A stretch of 33,646 nucleotides of DNA from Bacteroidales bacterium (lineage in GTDB: Bacteria; Bacteroidota; Bacteroidia; Bacteroidales; UBA932). The notes under the pieces were generated by a model. It did not search any database and was not told the origin of the DNA. It saw nothing but the letters and a program-made list of their open reading frames with translations. Positions 1 through 6,873 of the stretch are shown here, piece by piece. Position numbers and translations under genes: made by a program. Where the stretch lies: NCBI GenBank assembly GCA_017546125.1, contig JAFYXO010000013.1:1-33646 (forward strand), read 5' to 3'. Position 1 is the stretch's first letter, and every line of letters starts with the position of its first letter.

Positions 1-120
1 AGTGCGAAGCCGGCTTCAAGATGAGATTTCCATTGAGGGTCGTTGAAGACGACAACGTTGATAGGCTGAAGATGTAAAGGCAGTAATGTCAAAGTCGATC
101 AGTACTAATCACCCGACACT
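1..120 (+). rRNA. rrl: 23S ribosomal RNA, 3' end (partial)
   Basis: This is the 3' tail of a large-subunit rRNA gene. It contains the conserved stretch GTTGATAGGCTG, then GTAAAGGCAGTAATG and CAGTACTAATCACCCG, which match the end of domain VI just before the 3' terminus. The gene enters from the left edge, so only its last ~120 bases are visible. The exact 3' end is uncertain by about 10 bases because it is set by processing. A 5S gene follows after about 100 bases, as in a usual rRNA operon. Confidence 0.93.
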
Positions 121-221
121 TCTGATATGGATTGGACACCGTAGTAGGTGATCCGCAATACGATACTGAGTTATTTCTCTCTTAGCATACGCGATAATAA
201 GATATCGCAGATATATATAAT
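121..221 (+). other. 23S-5S internal transcribed spacer
   Basis: This spacer of about 100 bases lies between the two rRNAs. No tRNA is visible in it. A short perfect stem (GCGATA at 191-196 with TATCGC at 203-208) lies just upstream of the 5S and may take part in rRNA processing. That role is inferred from position only. Confidence 0.6.
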
Positions 222-331
222 GGTGGCTATAACGGTGTGGACCAACCTCTTCCCATTCCGAACAGAGAAGTTAAACGCACTTGTGCCGATGGTACTGCCC
301 TAACCCGGGTGGGAGAGTAGGTAGCCGCCGC
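222..331 (+). rRNA. rrf: 5S ribosomal RNA
   Basis: This is a complete 5S rRNA of about 110 nt. The 5' strand GGTGGCTAT pairs with the 3' strand GTAGCCGCC to form helix I. The interior contains the conserved CCATTCCGAACAGAGAAGTTAA and the GGGTGGGAGAGTAGG segment near the 3' end. It is the last gene of the rRNA operon and is followed directly by a terminator. Confidence 0.95.
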
Positions 332-394
332 CCTTTACAAACCCTTCACTTGAATCAAGTGAGGGGTTTTTTGTTTAAGGTGGGTTTGTAAAGG
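332..394. repeat. 13-bp perfect inverted repeat enclosing the 5S terminator
   Basis: CCTTTACAAACCC at 332-344 is exactly complementary to GGGTTTGTAAAGG at 382-394. The left arm overlaps the left arm of the terminator, so two alternative hairpins are possible. Confidence 0.7.
340..373 (+). terminator. Rho-independent terminator of the rRNA operon
   Basis: AACCCTTCACTTGA pairs with TCAAGTGAGGGGTT to form a long stem with a minimal loop, followed by a run of six T residues. It lies about 10 bases after the 5S gene. A second, larger inverted repeat (332-344 with 382-394) encloses it. Confidence 0.9.
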
Positions 395-429
395 ACGGCA
401 ATGCCGCCTCTGTGTCTGATCACCCCCTA

Positions 430-499
430 ATCCCCCTGAGGGGGACTTCAGTCGCTTCACTCCATAACCTTCAGGTTGCAAAACTTGGAGGCTTTTTTT
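430..499 (-). repeat. GC-rich intergenic repeat, copy 1
   Basis: Read on the minus strand, the core is GGAGTGAAGCGACTGAAG followed by CCCCCT, CAGGGGG and a second G run. On the plus strand it ends in CTTGGAGGCTTTTTTTG. The core matches the copy at 679-740 and, more loosely, the two copies at 28110-28240. It contains a short C5/G5 palindrome. No protein is encoded. Confidence 0.75.
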
Positions 500-549
500 G
501 TTTAACCCCCACGAACTTCCAACTTTCATTCCAACATCCATTAAATCAT

Positions 550-657
550 TGCGTCAGCAAATGTCAGATACACAGCAATATACTGGTATTTAGGGTGGGT
601 GATTTTACCCACCCTCAGGTGTGGGAAGTGGCTGAGAGTTAGGGAGTTGCTGACGCA
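550..657. repeat. 108-base nested palindrome
   Basis: The outer arms TGCGTCAGCAA (550-560) and TTGCTGACGCA (647-657) are perfect 11-bp inverted repeats. Inside lies a second perfect hairpin, AGGGTGGGT (592-600) with ACCCACCCT (607-615). It sits between two copies of the GC-rich repeat. It could be a structured transcript or a small non-autonomous mobile element. Neither a transposase nor a clear target-site duplication is visible. Confidence 0.7.
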
Positions 658-678
658 TGGGAATGCTGCTTTAGAGTG

Positions 679-740
679 AGGGGGACTTCAGTCGTTTCAC
701 TCCTGGTCTTCATGCTTAAAAGCTTGGAGGCTTTTTTTTG
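679..740 (-). repeat. GC-rich intergenic repeat, copy 2
   Basis: GAGGGGGACTTCAGTCG, then TTTCACTCC and, after a short variable part, GCTTGGAGGCTTTTTTTTG repeat the pattern of copy 1. The variable part between differs. The right end supplies the TTG of the -33 element of the downstream promoter. Confidence 0.75.
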
Positions 741-754
741 CTGTTTTATCTTTG
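724..754 (+). promoter_or_regulatory. Bacteroidota-type promoter for the folate cyclo-ligase gene
   Basis: TTG at 724-726, a 20-base spacer, and TATCTTTG at 747-754 match the TTG/TAnnTTTG promoter of this phylum. The predicted transcript start near 761 gives a leader of about 17 bases before the ATG at 778. Confidence 0.65.
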
Positions 755-777
755 AAGGATTGTTGCTATATTTGGAT

Positions 778-1338
778 ATGGATATTTATAACAGAAAGAG
801 GGATATCAGAAGGCAGATCGCTGAGATGAAAAGATCTGTTGATGCTGTTTGGAAGGATTCAGCGTCAGATGCAATTTTGTCCAGGCTCGAGGAGCTGGAT
901 ATATTTAAGGTGTCTGAAACAGTTCTGATTTATCATGCTCTCCCTGATGAGGTGCAGACAGCAAATTTCCTGGAGAGGTGGTATGGGAAGAAGAGACTTG
1001 TTCTCCCCCTTGTGGTAGGTGATGAGCTTGTCTTGAAGGAGTTTTCTCCAGATAAAATAGTGCCGGGATATAAAGGTATTCCTGAACCATCTTCAGATGC
1101 TGTTACTGTAGATCCTGATGATGTCCAATTAGCTGTGATTCCGGGTGTTGCATTTGATTCTATGTGCAACAGACTGGGTAGGGGAAAAGGGTTTTATGAC
1201 CGTCTGATACCGCACTTGAAGTGCCCGTTAACCGGCTTAGGTTTCGATTTTCAGATGGTAGACGAGGTTCCTATCGAAATATTCGACAGAAAACTCGATA
1301 TGGTGATAACCCAGAGCACTCTATTTTATAGAGAGTAG
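778..1338 (+). CDS. fau: 5-formyltetrahydrofolate cyclo-ligase
   Basis: This cytoplasmic enzyme uses ATP to convert 5-formyl-THF to 5,10-methenyl-THF, recycling a dead-end folate. The 186-residue length is normal for the family. The N-terminus has the usual basic start (MDIYNRKRDIRRQ). The C-terminal half has the signature LGRGKGFYDR, preceded by the conserved PGVAFD strand. An in-frame upstream extension to 676 exists but runs through the GC-rich repeat and the promoter, so I chose the ATG at 778. The gene converges on the TSCPD gene, and their 3' ends overlap by 18 bases. Confidence 0.93.
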   Translation: MDIYNRKRDIRRQIAEMKRSVDAVWKDSASDAILSRLEELDIFKVSETVLIYHALPDEVQTANFLERWYGKKRLVLPLVVGDELVLKEFSPDKIVPGYKGIPEPSSDAVTVDPDDVQLAVIPGVAFDSMCNRLGRGKGFYDRLIPHLKCPLTGLGFDFQMVDEVPIEIFDRKLDMVITQSTLFYRE

Positions 1339-1608
1339 TGCTTTGGCCAGCTGGTCTGGACATGAGGTGCTCTTACGGCCACACCTTATACCTTGAAGTC
1401 TTTCAATAGCCTCTTCACACTTCATCCCTTTTACAAGTGCTGCTATACCTTGAGTGTTACCGCTGCATCCTCCGATGTATTGGACGTTTTCAACTGTATC
1501 ACCATTTATGGTAATGTTTATCATTTGTGAGCACACATCGTGATCTGTCTGGTACTGGTATGTGGTGCTTCCGTTGCTCTCTTGAATTTTACCTATTATT
1601 GTTCCCAT
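1321..1608 (-). CDS. TSCPD domain-containing protein
   Basis: This 95-residue protein is a stand-alone TSCPD domain, named for the TSCPD residues that are literally present near its C-terminus. The same domain occurs at the end of some ribonucleotide reductases. A glycine-rich segment (GGCSGNTQGI, about residues 46-55) and five cysteines (25, 48, 75, 82 and one in that segment) suggest a metal site, which is inferred. The biochemical function of the stand-alone family is not established to my knowledge. The start codon lies inside the 3' end of the upstream Nudix gene (20-base overlap), so the two are probably co-transcribed. Confidence 0.85.
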   Translation of the reverse strand: MGTIIGKIQESNGSTTYQYQTDHDVCSQMINITINGDTVENVQYIGGCSGNTQGIAALVKGMKCEEAIERLQGIRCGRKSTSCPDQLAKALLSIK

Positions 1609-1993
1609 ATATAAATATTTTATCTGCTTCTACCCACTCTATATTTTTCATCTCTTCTGCGGTAAGCCATTGCCCTTGGGCATGCTCTGTAAGGGTTATG
1701 TCCCCCTTCAATAGGGAGCATTGCCAAAAGTGCAGCGTCACCTCAAAATCGGGGTATTCGTGATGCACTGTGCCAAGCTTTTTGTCTGCAGAAATGTCGA
1801 TGAGGAGCTCCTCCTTTATCTCTCTGACAAGAGCTTGATCTTCAGATTCACCCGCCTCTATTTTTCCCCCTGGAAATTCATATTTGTATGAGGTGTACTC
1901 ATACTTTGTCTTACCACGTTGGACACAGAATGTCTTACCTGCGTGTGTGATTACTGCTGCTACAACATTGTAATGTGGTTTGATATTTTCCAT
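1589..1993 (-). CDS. Nudix hydrolase (MutT/8-oxo-dGTPase type)
   Basis: This 134-residue single-domain Nudix protein probably hydrolyses an oxidised or surplus nucleoside triphosphate. The Nudix box begins at GGKIEAGE (about residues 42-49) and continues to REIKEEL, with the metal-binding glutamates in place. The glycine usually found after EE is replaced by leucine (EELLI), a tolerated variant. The sequence VVAAVI near the N-terminus and FPGGK before the box are typical of MutT-like sanitation enzymes. Exact substrate cannot be assigned. A TATCTTTG element on the minus strand (1999-2006) lies so close to the start codon that the mRNA may have almost no leader. Confidence 0.88.
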   Translation of the reverse strand: MENIKPHYNVVAAVITHAGKTFCVQRGKTKYEYTSYKYEFPGGKIEAGESEDQALVREIKEELLIDISADKKLGTVHHEYPDFEVTLHFWQCSLLKGDITLTEHAQGQWLTAEEMKNIEWVEADKIFIYGNNNR

Positions 1994-2037
1994 ATCAGCA
2001 AAGATAATGTTATATTTGTATATAAATATTCAAGAAT

Positions 2038-3717
2038 ATGAAAAAGATAATATCTGTTACACTTGCAGCCTCATTACTGATATTTACCGGCTGCACAAAT
2101 AAGAAAGAGATGGAATTGACAAAAATTATTCAACAGATGGAGGAGCAGGTGATTCCTCTTCGTACTGCGTCGGCAGAGGCAGCCTGGGATGGTTCTATTA
2201 CAGGTGATCCTGCAGATTTTCAGAGATATTCTGAGGCAAGTATGAAAATGACTGAGATATTTTCCAATAAGGAGGTTTTCAATCAGTTGAAGGCGATTAA
2301 GGAGAGTGGAAAAGTGGAGGATCCTATCCTTAAAAGGGAGCTTGACGTCCTTTATGATATGTATTTGAGCAATCAGGCTGATACTTCACTTTTGAATTTG
2401 ATTATTGCTAAGGAGTCTGCTTTGGAGATGAAGTATTCTGAGTTCAGGGCAATGTATAAAGGGAAACCTATCAATGACAATAAAGTGGAGGAGATCCTTC
2501 AGAAATCGACCAATAACAAGGATCTTGAGGCTGTTTGGAAAGCTCATAAAGCTATCGGTGAGGTAGTGGCAGAGGATGTTCTGGAGATCGTCCGCTTGAG
2601 GAATAAAGTGGCTCAGGAGCTTGGCTTTGACAATTATCACACTATGAGCCTTAAACTTTCAGGTCAGGATCCTGAAGAGATTTCAGCTCTGTTTGATGAG
2701 CTTGATGAGATGACCAGAGGTGGTTTTGCAGAGCTTAAGGATGAGATGGACGAGAAGTTTGCCAAGAGATATGGTCTTCCAAAGGAGAAATTGATGCCAT
2801 GGCACTATCAGAACAGATTTTTCCAGGAGGCACCAAATCTATATCCTGTAGATCTTGACAAATATTATAAAGGTCAGAACCTTGAGGCATTGACTACAGA
2901 TTTCTACAAGAGCCTGGGTATGGATGTGGAGAAGATTATGAAGAACAGCGATTTGTATCCGAAGGAGAAGAAGAACCAGCACGCATATTGTATTGATATC
3001 AATGGTGACGGTGATGTGAGAGTGCTATGCAATATTACTGAGAACGAGTCTTGGATGAGCACTATGCTTCACGAATTCGGACACGCTGTATACGCTTTGG
3101 GTCATGACTGTCCTGAGAATCCGTTTATCCTTAGAGATGCGGCACATACTTTTACCACTGAGGCAGTGGCAATGCTATTTGAGAGACTTTCACGTAACCC
3201 TGAGTGGATGCAGTTGAACCTCGGCATTTCAGAAGAGGAGAAAAATAAGATCAAGGATGACTGCTTCAAATCATACAGACTGCAACAATTGGTGTTCTCC
3301 CGTTGGACACAAGTGGTTTATCGCTTCGAGAAAGAGATGTATGCCAATCCTGAGCAGGATTTGAACAAACTATGGTGGGATATCGTAGAGAAATATCAGA
3401 TGATGAAGAGACCTGAGGGTAGAAACAATCCTGACTGGGCCTCTAAGATTCACATTGCACTATACCCTTGCTACTATCACAATTATCAGTTGGGTGCTTT
3501 GCTGGCAGCTCAGTTCCAATATTTTATTGTTACCAATATTACCAAGACCGGTGATATGAAGTATGACTGCTATACCCAAAATCCTAAAGTGATCGGTACA
3601 TGGCTTCAGGAGTATGTCTTCAAGCCAGGTATGAGATACGAATGGAACGACATGATAGAGCAAGCTACTGGTGAGAAGCTTACAGCACAATATTTTAAGA
3701 TGTTGTTCTTGGAGTAA
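2038..3717 (+). CDS. Lipoprotein zinc metallopeptidase (M2/M3-like, gluzincin)
   Basis: This 559-residue protein has a lipoprotein signal peptide ending in LIFTGC (Cys19), so it is probably anchored in the outer or inner membrane facing the periplasm. The zinc site is HEFGH (345-349), with Glu375 in TTEAVAM as the likely third ligand. Both lie in the alpha-helical fold expected for peptidyl-dipeptidase A (M2) or oligopeptidase (M3) relatives. Length and the all-helical N-terminal region best match the M2-family proteins annotated in Bacteroidales. It probably trims oligopeptides. TATATTTG at 2011-2018 is a plausible -7 element about 20 bases before the ATG. A hairpin follows the stop codon. 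Confidence 0.85.
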   Translation: MKKIISVTLAASLLIFTGCTNKKEMELTKIIQQMEEQVIPLRTASAEAAWDGSITGDPADFQRYSEASMKMTEIFSNKEVFNQLKAIKESGKVEDPILKRELDVLYDMYLSNQADTSLLNLIIAKESALEMKYSEFRAMYKGKPINDNKVEEILQKSTNNKDLEAVWKAHKAIGEVVAEDVLEIVRLRNKVAQELGFDNYHTMSLKLSGQDPEEISALFDELDEMTRGGFAELKDEMDEKFAKRYGLPKEKLMPWHYQNRFFQEAPNLYPVDLDKYYKGQNLEALTTDFYKSLGMDVEKIMKNSDLYPKEKKNQHAYCIDINGDGDVRVLCNITENESWMSTMLHEFGHAVYALGHDCPENPFILRDAAHTFTTEAVAMLFERLSRNPEWMQLNLGISEEEKNKIKDDCFKSYRLQQLVFSRWTQVVYRFEKEMYANPEQDLNKLWWDIVEKYQMMKRPEGRNNPDWASKIHIALYPCYYHNYQLGALLAAQFQYFIVTNITKTGDMKYDCYTQNPKVIGTWLQEYVFKPGMRYEWNDMIEQATGEKLTAQYFKMLFLE

Positions 3718-3755
3718 AAAAAGATATCCTGTCTAGATTATAGACAGGATATCTT
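3716..3755 (-). terminator. Terminator for the HAD gene, spanning its stop codon
   Basis: AAGATATCCTGTCT (3721-3734) is perfectly complementary to AGACAGGATATCTT (3742-3755) with a 7-base loop. Read on the minus strand, the stem is followed by a run of T residues. The stop codon of the HAD gene (3733-3735) is inside the hairpin. It may also act on the plus strand for the peptidase gene, although no T run follows it in that direction. Confidence 0.85.
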
Positions 3756-4383
3756 CTGTATTATGGACTATGAAGTCGGCTAAATCCTTTGCCTCTTGAT
3801 TGATGGATGGGTTAGCCGGCTTTCTCCATTCTATAAGGGCAAATGTGACACCTGCAGATTTGGCGCATTTTGCATCGAAGATAGTGTCACCTATGAAGAT
3901 ACACTCTTCCGGTTTTGCATTGTGTCTCTTCATGTATTCAAATAGGGGATCCGGGAATGGTTTTGCCCTTTCTGTATCAGATGAGCCTATGATTGAGTTG
4001 AAATAGCCCAATTCACTCCATCCCTCCAATATTTTGTCCGACTGAAGCTCCAGTTTGTTGCGTGATGTGACAAGCCCCATCTGGTATCCCTCTTTTTGGA
4101 GGTGTGGCAGAAGATCGTCTACTCCAGGATAAGGTTTTGCAAGGTAGCGTTTTGCCAGATATAACTCTTCCCATCTGAGCAGGTCAGATTCAGGGTTCTT
4201 GAATCCGATGATTTTTACAGCCTCTTCTGAAGTGAATCCAAAAACTTTTACAAGCTCTTCGTATGGAATCTCTTTGTTAAGTCTTTCTCTTACTGTTTGT
4301 TGGAGAGACAGCATGCTGGTTTGTTCTGTGTCTATTAGTGTTCCGTCGATATCGAAGATTACGTGTAAAAATTTCTTTGCCAT
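3733..4383 (-). CDS. HAD-family phosphatase (phosphoglycolate phosphatase-like)
   Basis: This 216-residue HAD hydrolase has all four motifs: DIDGTLID (Asp11 nucleophile, Asp13 acid/base), VTSRNK (motif II), Lys in ERAKPFPDP (motif III) and FIGDTIFDAKCAKSAG (motif IV). The helical cap after motif I places it with phosphoglycolate phosphatase, beta-phosphoglucomutase and PpaX relatives. The substrate cannot be named from sequence. A longer frame reaches to 4668 but crosses the RNase P RNA gene on the other strand, so the ATG at 4383 is the start. Its promoter region is shared back-to-back with rnpB. Confidence 0.87.
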   Translation of the reverse strand: MAKKFLHVIFDIDGTLIDTEQTSMLSLQQTVRERLNKEIPYEELVKVFGFTSEEAVKIIGFKNPESDLLRWEELYLAKRYLAKPYPGVDDLLPHLQKEGYQMGLVTSRNKLELQSDKILEGWSELGYFNSIIGSSDTERAKPFPDPLFEYMKRHNAKPEECIFIGDTIFDAKCAKSAGVTFALIEWRKPANPSINQEAKDLADFIVHNTEDILSII

Positions 4384-4425
4384 ATATACTTTTTTTAGGG
4401 AGCGCAAAAATAGGAAATTTATTTC

Positions 4426-4433
4426 TAATTTTG
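4426..4433 (+). promoter_or_regulatory. -7 element of rnpB promoter
   Basis: TAATTTTG fits the TAnnTTTG -7 consensus and ends 6 bases before the first paired base of RNase P RNA. A matching -33 element is not obvious. Confidence 0.55.
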
Positions 4434-4439
4434 CAGCAC

Positions 4440-4762
4440 AGGTGGGACACTCTATCGCTGCCATCGTCAGATGGGGGAGGAAAGTCCGGACAGGGTAGAG
4501 CATCGCACTGTGGAAAGCACAGATAGGCGTAAGCTTATGGGGGGTGTAACAGAGAATAACCGCCTCTTCGGAGGTAAGGGTGAAAATGTGGGGTAAGAGC
4601 CCACGGCGGGTAATGGCGACATTATTCGGGTATGCTCCTGCGACCTGCAAGGCCAAATATACCGACATTTAAGGATTGCTCGTCCGTTGTCGGGGGGTAG
4701 GCTGCTTAGATAAATGATAGAGGCCTGGCAACAGGTACAGAACTCGGCTTATCGTCCCACCT
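4440..4762 (+). ncRNA. rnpB: RNase P RNA (bacterial class A)
   Basis: This is the catalytic RNA of RNase P, which matures tRNA 5' ends. The P1 helix is AGGTGGGAC (4440-4448) with GTCCCACCT (4754-4762). The conserved core is present: GAGGAAAGTCCGGAC near the 5' side, ACAGAGAATAACCGCC, GGTAAGGGTGAAA, GGTAAGAGCCCAC, and ACAGAACTCGGCTTAT near the 3' end. Length is about 323 nt. A T-rich stretch follows P1. Confidence 0.97.
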
Positions 4763-4794
4763 TTATTTTTTAGTAACTTCAATATCATAAGAAT

Positions 4795-5634
4795 ATGGGA
4801 TCATTCAGAAATTTTATCTTGTCAGCAGTAATTTTCTTAAGCAGTAGCGTCATCTCTTTCTCTCAGAATGATGTAAGATATGATGAGAAGGATCCTGCAC
4901 TATTTTACGATGTTGTGACATATGTGAGAGAGAAGTCTCATTTGCCAATGAATGAGCTGGTTACCGAGATCGCTCTCCATTTTTTGGGTACACCTTATGT
5001 GGCTTCCACTTTGGAGCATGAACCTGAAATGTTGACCATAAATATGAGGGAGACTGATTGTATCCTTTTTGTGGAGATGTGTACTGCATTGGCAATTACT
5101 GCCAAGGAGAATCATCCCTCTTTTGAGGATTATTGCGATCAGGTGAGAAATTTGAGATACCGTGACGGTAAGGTGGACGGGTATGTTTCACGTATCCACT
5201 ATACATCCGAGTGGATCAACAAGAATAGCAAGAGGGGTATTATGAGGGAGTTTACCTCTGAAATAGGCGAGCCTCTGGATCAGAAATTTTCGTATATGTC
5301 CAGTCATTCGGACAGTTACAAGCAGCTGAAGGATTGTCCTGACAGGATCAGAGAGATAGCTAATGTGGAGAATGCCATAGCCCAATGTGCCCCATTTTTC
5401 TATATTCCTCAAGATAAGATCGAGGAGAATGCATCCAGGATTCAGAATGGTGATATCATCTGCTTCAGATCAAATGTGGAGGGACTCGATATAGCGCACG
5501 TGGCACTTGCATACTGGCTGGATGGTGAATTGAAGTTTATCCACGCCTCTTTTAAAGAAAAAAAGGTAGTCATCGATAGACAAACTATCGCTGACTACGC
5601 TAAAAATGGTATCCGCGTGGTTAGACTTAACTAA
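4795..5634 (+). CDS. DUF1460 protein, NlpC/P60-like amidase fold, secreted
   Basis: This 279-residue protein has an N-terminal signal peptide (hydrophobic residues about 8-22, ending near FSQ). It belongs to the N-acetylmuramoyl-L-alanine amidase-like family DUF1460, common in Bacteroidales. The family motif GTPYVASTLE is followed by a conserved MRETDCILFVE segment carrying the presumed nucleophilic Cys. A C-terminal DIAHVALAYW strand carries the presumed catalytic His, as in papain-like NlpC/P60 hydrolases. A peptidoglycan stem or sugar-peptide linkage is the likely target, but that is inferred from the fold. It lies just after rnpB and ends overlapping the OYE gene by 4 bases, tail to tail. 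Confidence 0.85.
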   Translation: MGSFRNFILSAVIFLSSSVISFSQNDVRYDEKDPALFYDVVTYVREKSHLPMNELVTEIALHFLGTPYVASTLEHEPEMLTINMRETDCILFVEMCTALAITAKENHPSFEDYCDQVRNLRYRDGKVDGYVSRIHYTSEWINKNSKRGIMREFTSEIGEPLDQKFSYMSSHSDSYKQLKDCPDRIREIANVENAIAQCAPFFYIPQDKIEENASRIQNGDIICFRSNVEGLDIAHVALAYWLDGELKFIHASFKEKKVVIDRQTIADYAKNGIRVVRLN

Positions 5635-6866
5635 CCTTTGCGGATATTTCTTTCGAGTTCCTTTTTCTGGAATTTTTCCACCTGGCAGTGCTCGTGACAC
5701 TGCATGTCGTAGTTCCATATACGTGCTACGCAGTAGTTGGCGTGCTGGCAACCAGATTTGGTTATTTTTCCCTCTTTAAGTTTGTTGACAAACTCAGGGT
5801 CGTGAACCAGTGGTCTTGCCATCTGTATGAAATCGAATCCGGCATCCATCACTTTATTGATCGATTCTACTGAATTCAATCCCCCTACAAACGCCAATGG
5901 CATGTCAAGTGCTTTTCTGAACTTGATGGCATCGTCATAGAAAAATGCCTCCTGGAACGGTTCACTCTTCACCATAAGTTTGCCTGCGATGGCAATGCCG
6001 ATTTTTAGCCACCAGAGTGATTTCCATGGCATATATCCCCAAAGTGTACGCATTGGCATTTTGCCCTTCATTACATACATTGGTGCCCTGCTGACAAATC
6101 CACCGCTCAATACGAGGCAGTGGGCTCCAAGTTCCTGAAGACGTTTTGCAACCGTGATGCAGTCATCAACCTCCAACCCCCCTTTGAATCCATCTCTGGT
6201 GTTGGTTTTGACCAGAACTGCGATATCATCTCCAGCTGCCTCCATTACCTCTTTCATCACCATATCCATGAATTTCATCCTATTCTCAAGTGAGCCGCCG
6301 AATTCATCCTTCCGGTGGTTTGTATATGGCGAAAGGAATTGGGATATGAGGTATCCGTGTCCAGCATGTATCTCTACGGCATCGAAGCCGCCCTTCTTGG
6401 CGATGCGGACTGCATTGCCATAGTCTTTTACAATCTGGAGAATCTCATCTTTGTTCAATCCGTGAACGAAGGTGGGAGAGTATAGGTTAAAACCACCCGA
6501 GGCACCTACCGGACGGCATCCGCAATATCTCCTGTGGGACATATTGCCGCAGTGTCCTAGCTGTACGCATGCTTTGGCTCCCCCCTGATGGATTGAGTCT
6601 GTCAATTCGCGAAGCTGGGGTATGATCTCTTCCCTCATCCAAAGCTGGCTATGGAATGAGAGTCCGCTTTGGGATACAGCTGCATATGCAACACTGGTCA
6701 TTCCTACGCCACCTCTTGCTACAGAGGTGTGGTAATCTATCAGTTTTTTGGTAGGGGTGTGCCCGTCAGCCATACCTTCGTATGCTGAGGCTCTAATGGT
6801 TCTGTTTTTTATCTCGATAGGGCCTATTTTACCTGGGGTAAAGACCCTTTGGTCAATTTTACTCAT
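5631..6866 (-). CDS. Old Yellow Enzyme family NADH:flavin oxidoreductase
   Basis: This 411-residue FMN-dependent TIM barrel reduces an activated C=C bond. Conserved OYE features are the N-terminal phosphate loop region (NRTIRASAYEGMADG), the active-site HAGHGYLISQFLSP (His167, His170), RKDEFGGSLENR and the C-terminal MARPLVHDPE FMN phosphate site. After the barrel is a Cys/His-rich tail (Cys373, 379, 390, 394), related in position to the Fe-S cluster of 2,4-dienoyl-CoA-reductase-type members but with irregular spacing. No C-terminal flavin/NAD domain is present. It is the third gene of an operon with a steroid 5-alpha-reductase homologue, 7 bases downstream of it, so a delta-4-3-keto-steroid or bile acid 5-beta-reductase role is plausible but unproven. 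Confidence 0.87.
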   Translation of the reverse strand: MSKIDQRVFTPGKIGPIEIKNRTIRASAYEGMADGHTPTKKLIDYHTSVARGGVGMTSVAYAAVSQSGLSFHSQLWMREEIIPQLRELTDSIHQGGAKACVQLGHCGNMSHRRYCGCRPVGASGGFNLYSPTFVHGLNKDEILQIVKDYGNAVRIAKKGGFDAVEIHAGHGYLISQFLSPYTNHRKDEFGGSLENRMKFMDMVMKEVMEAAGDDIAVLVKTNTRDGFKGGLEVDDCITVAKRLQELGAHCLVLSGGFVSRAPMYVMKGKMPMRTLWGYMPWKSLWWLKIGIAIAGKLMVKSEPFQEAFFYDDAIKFRKALDMPLAFVGGLNSVESINKVMDAGFDFIQMARPLVHDPEFVNKLKEGKITKSGCQHANYCVARIWNYDMQCHEHCQVEKFQKKELERNIRKG

Positions 6867-6873
6867 TGTTCTA

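Larger units (their letters stand above)
378..777. other. 400-base non-coding region with repeats and a nested palindrome
   Basis: I see no convincing gene here. The small open frames are poor in coding character and run through the repeats. The region holds two copies of a GC-rich repeat (about 430-499 and 679-740), a nested palindrome (550-657) between them, and the promoter of the following folate gene at its right end. Confidence 0.7.

Noticed and set aside
121-221. tRNA in the rRNA spacer
   Set aside because: No cloverleaf or TTCGA-type T arm is present.
412-642. Small open frame in the repeat region
   Set aside because: It runs across the GC-rich repeat and the nested palindrome and has no family resemblance or upstream signal.
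4384-4668. N-terminal extension of the HAD phosphatase
   Set aside because: It reads antisense through RNase P RNA; the HAD fold starts with MAKKFLHVIFDIDGT at 4383.
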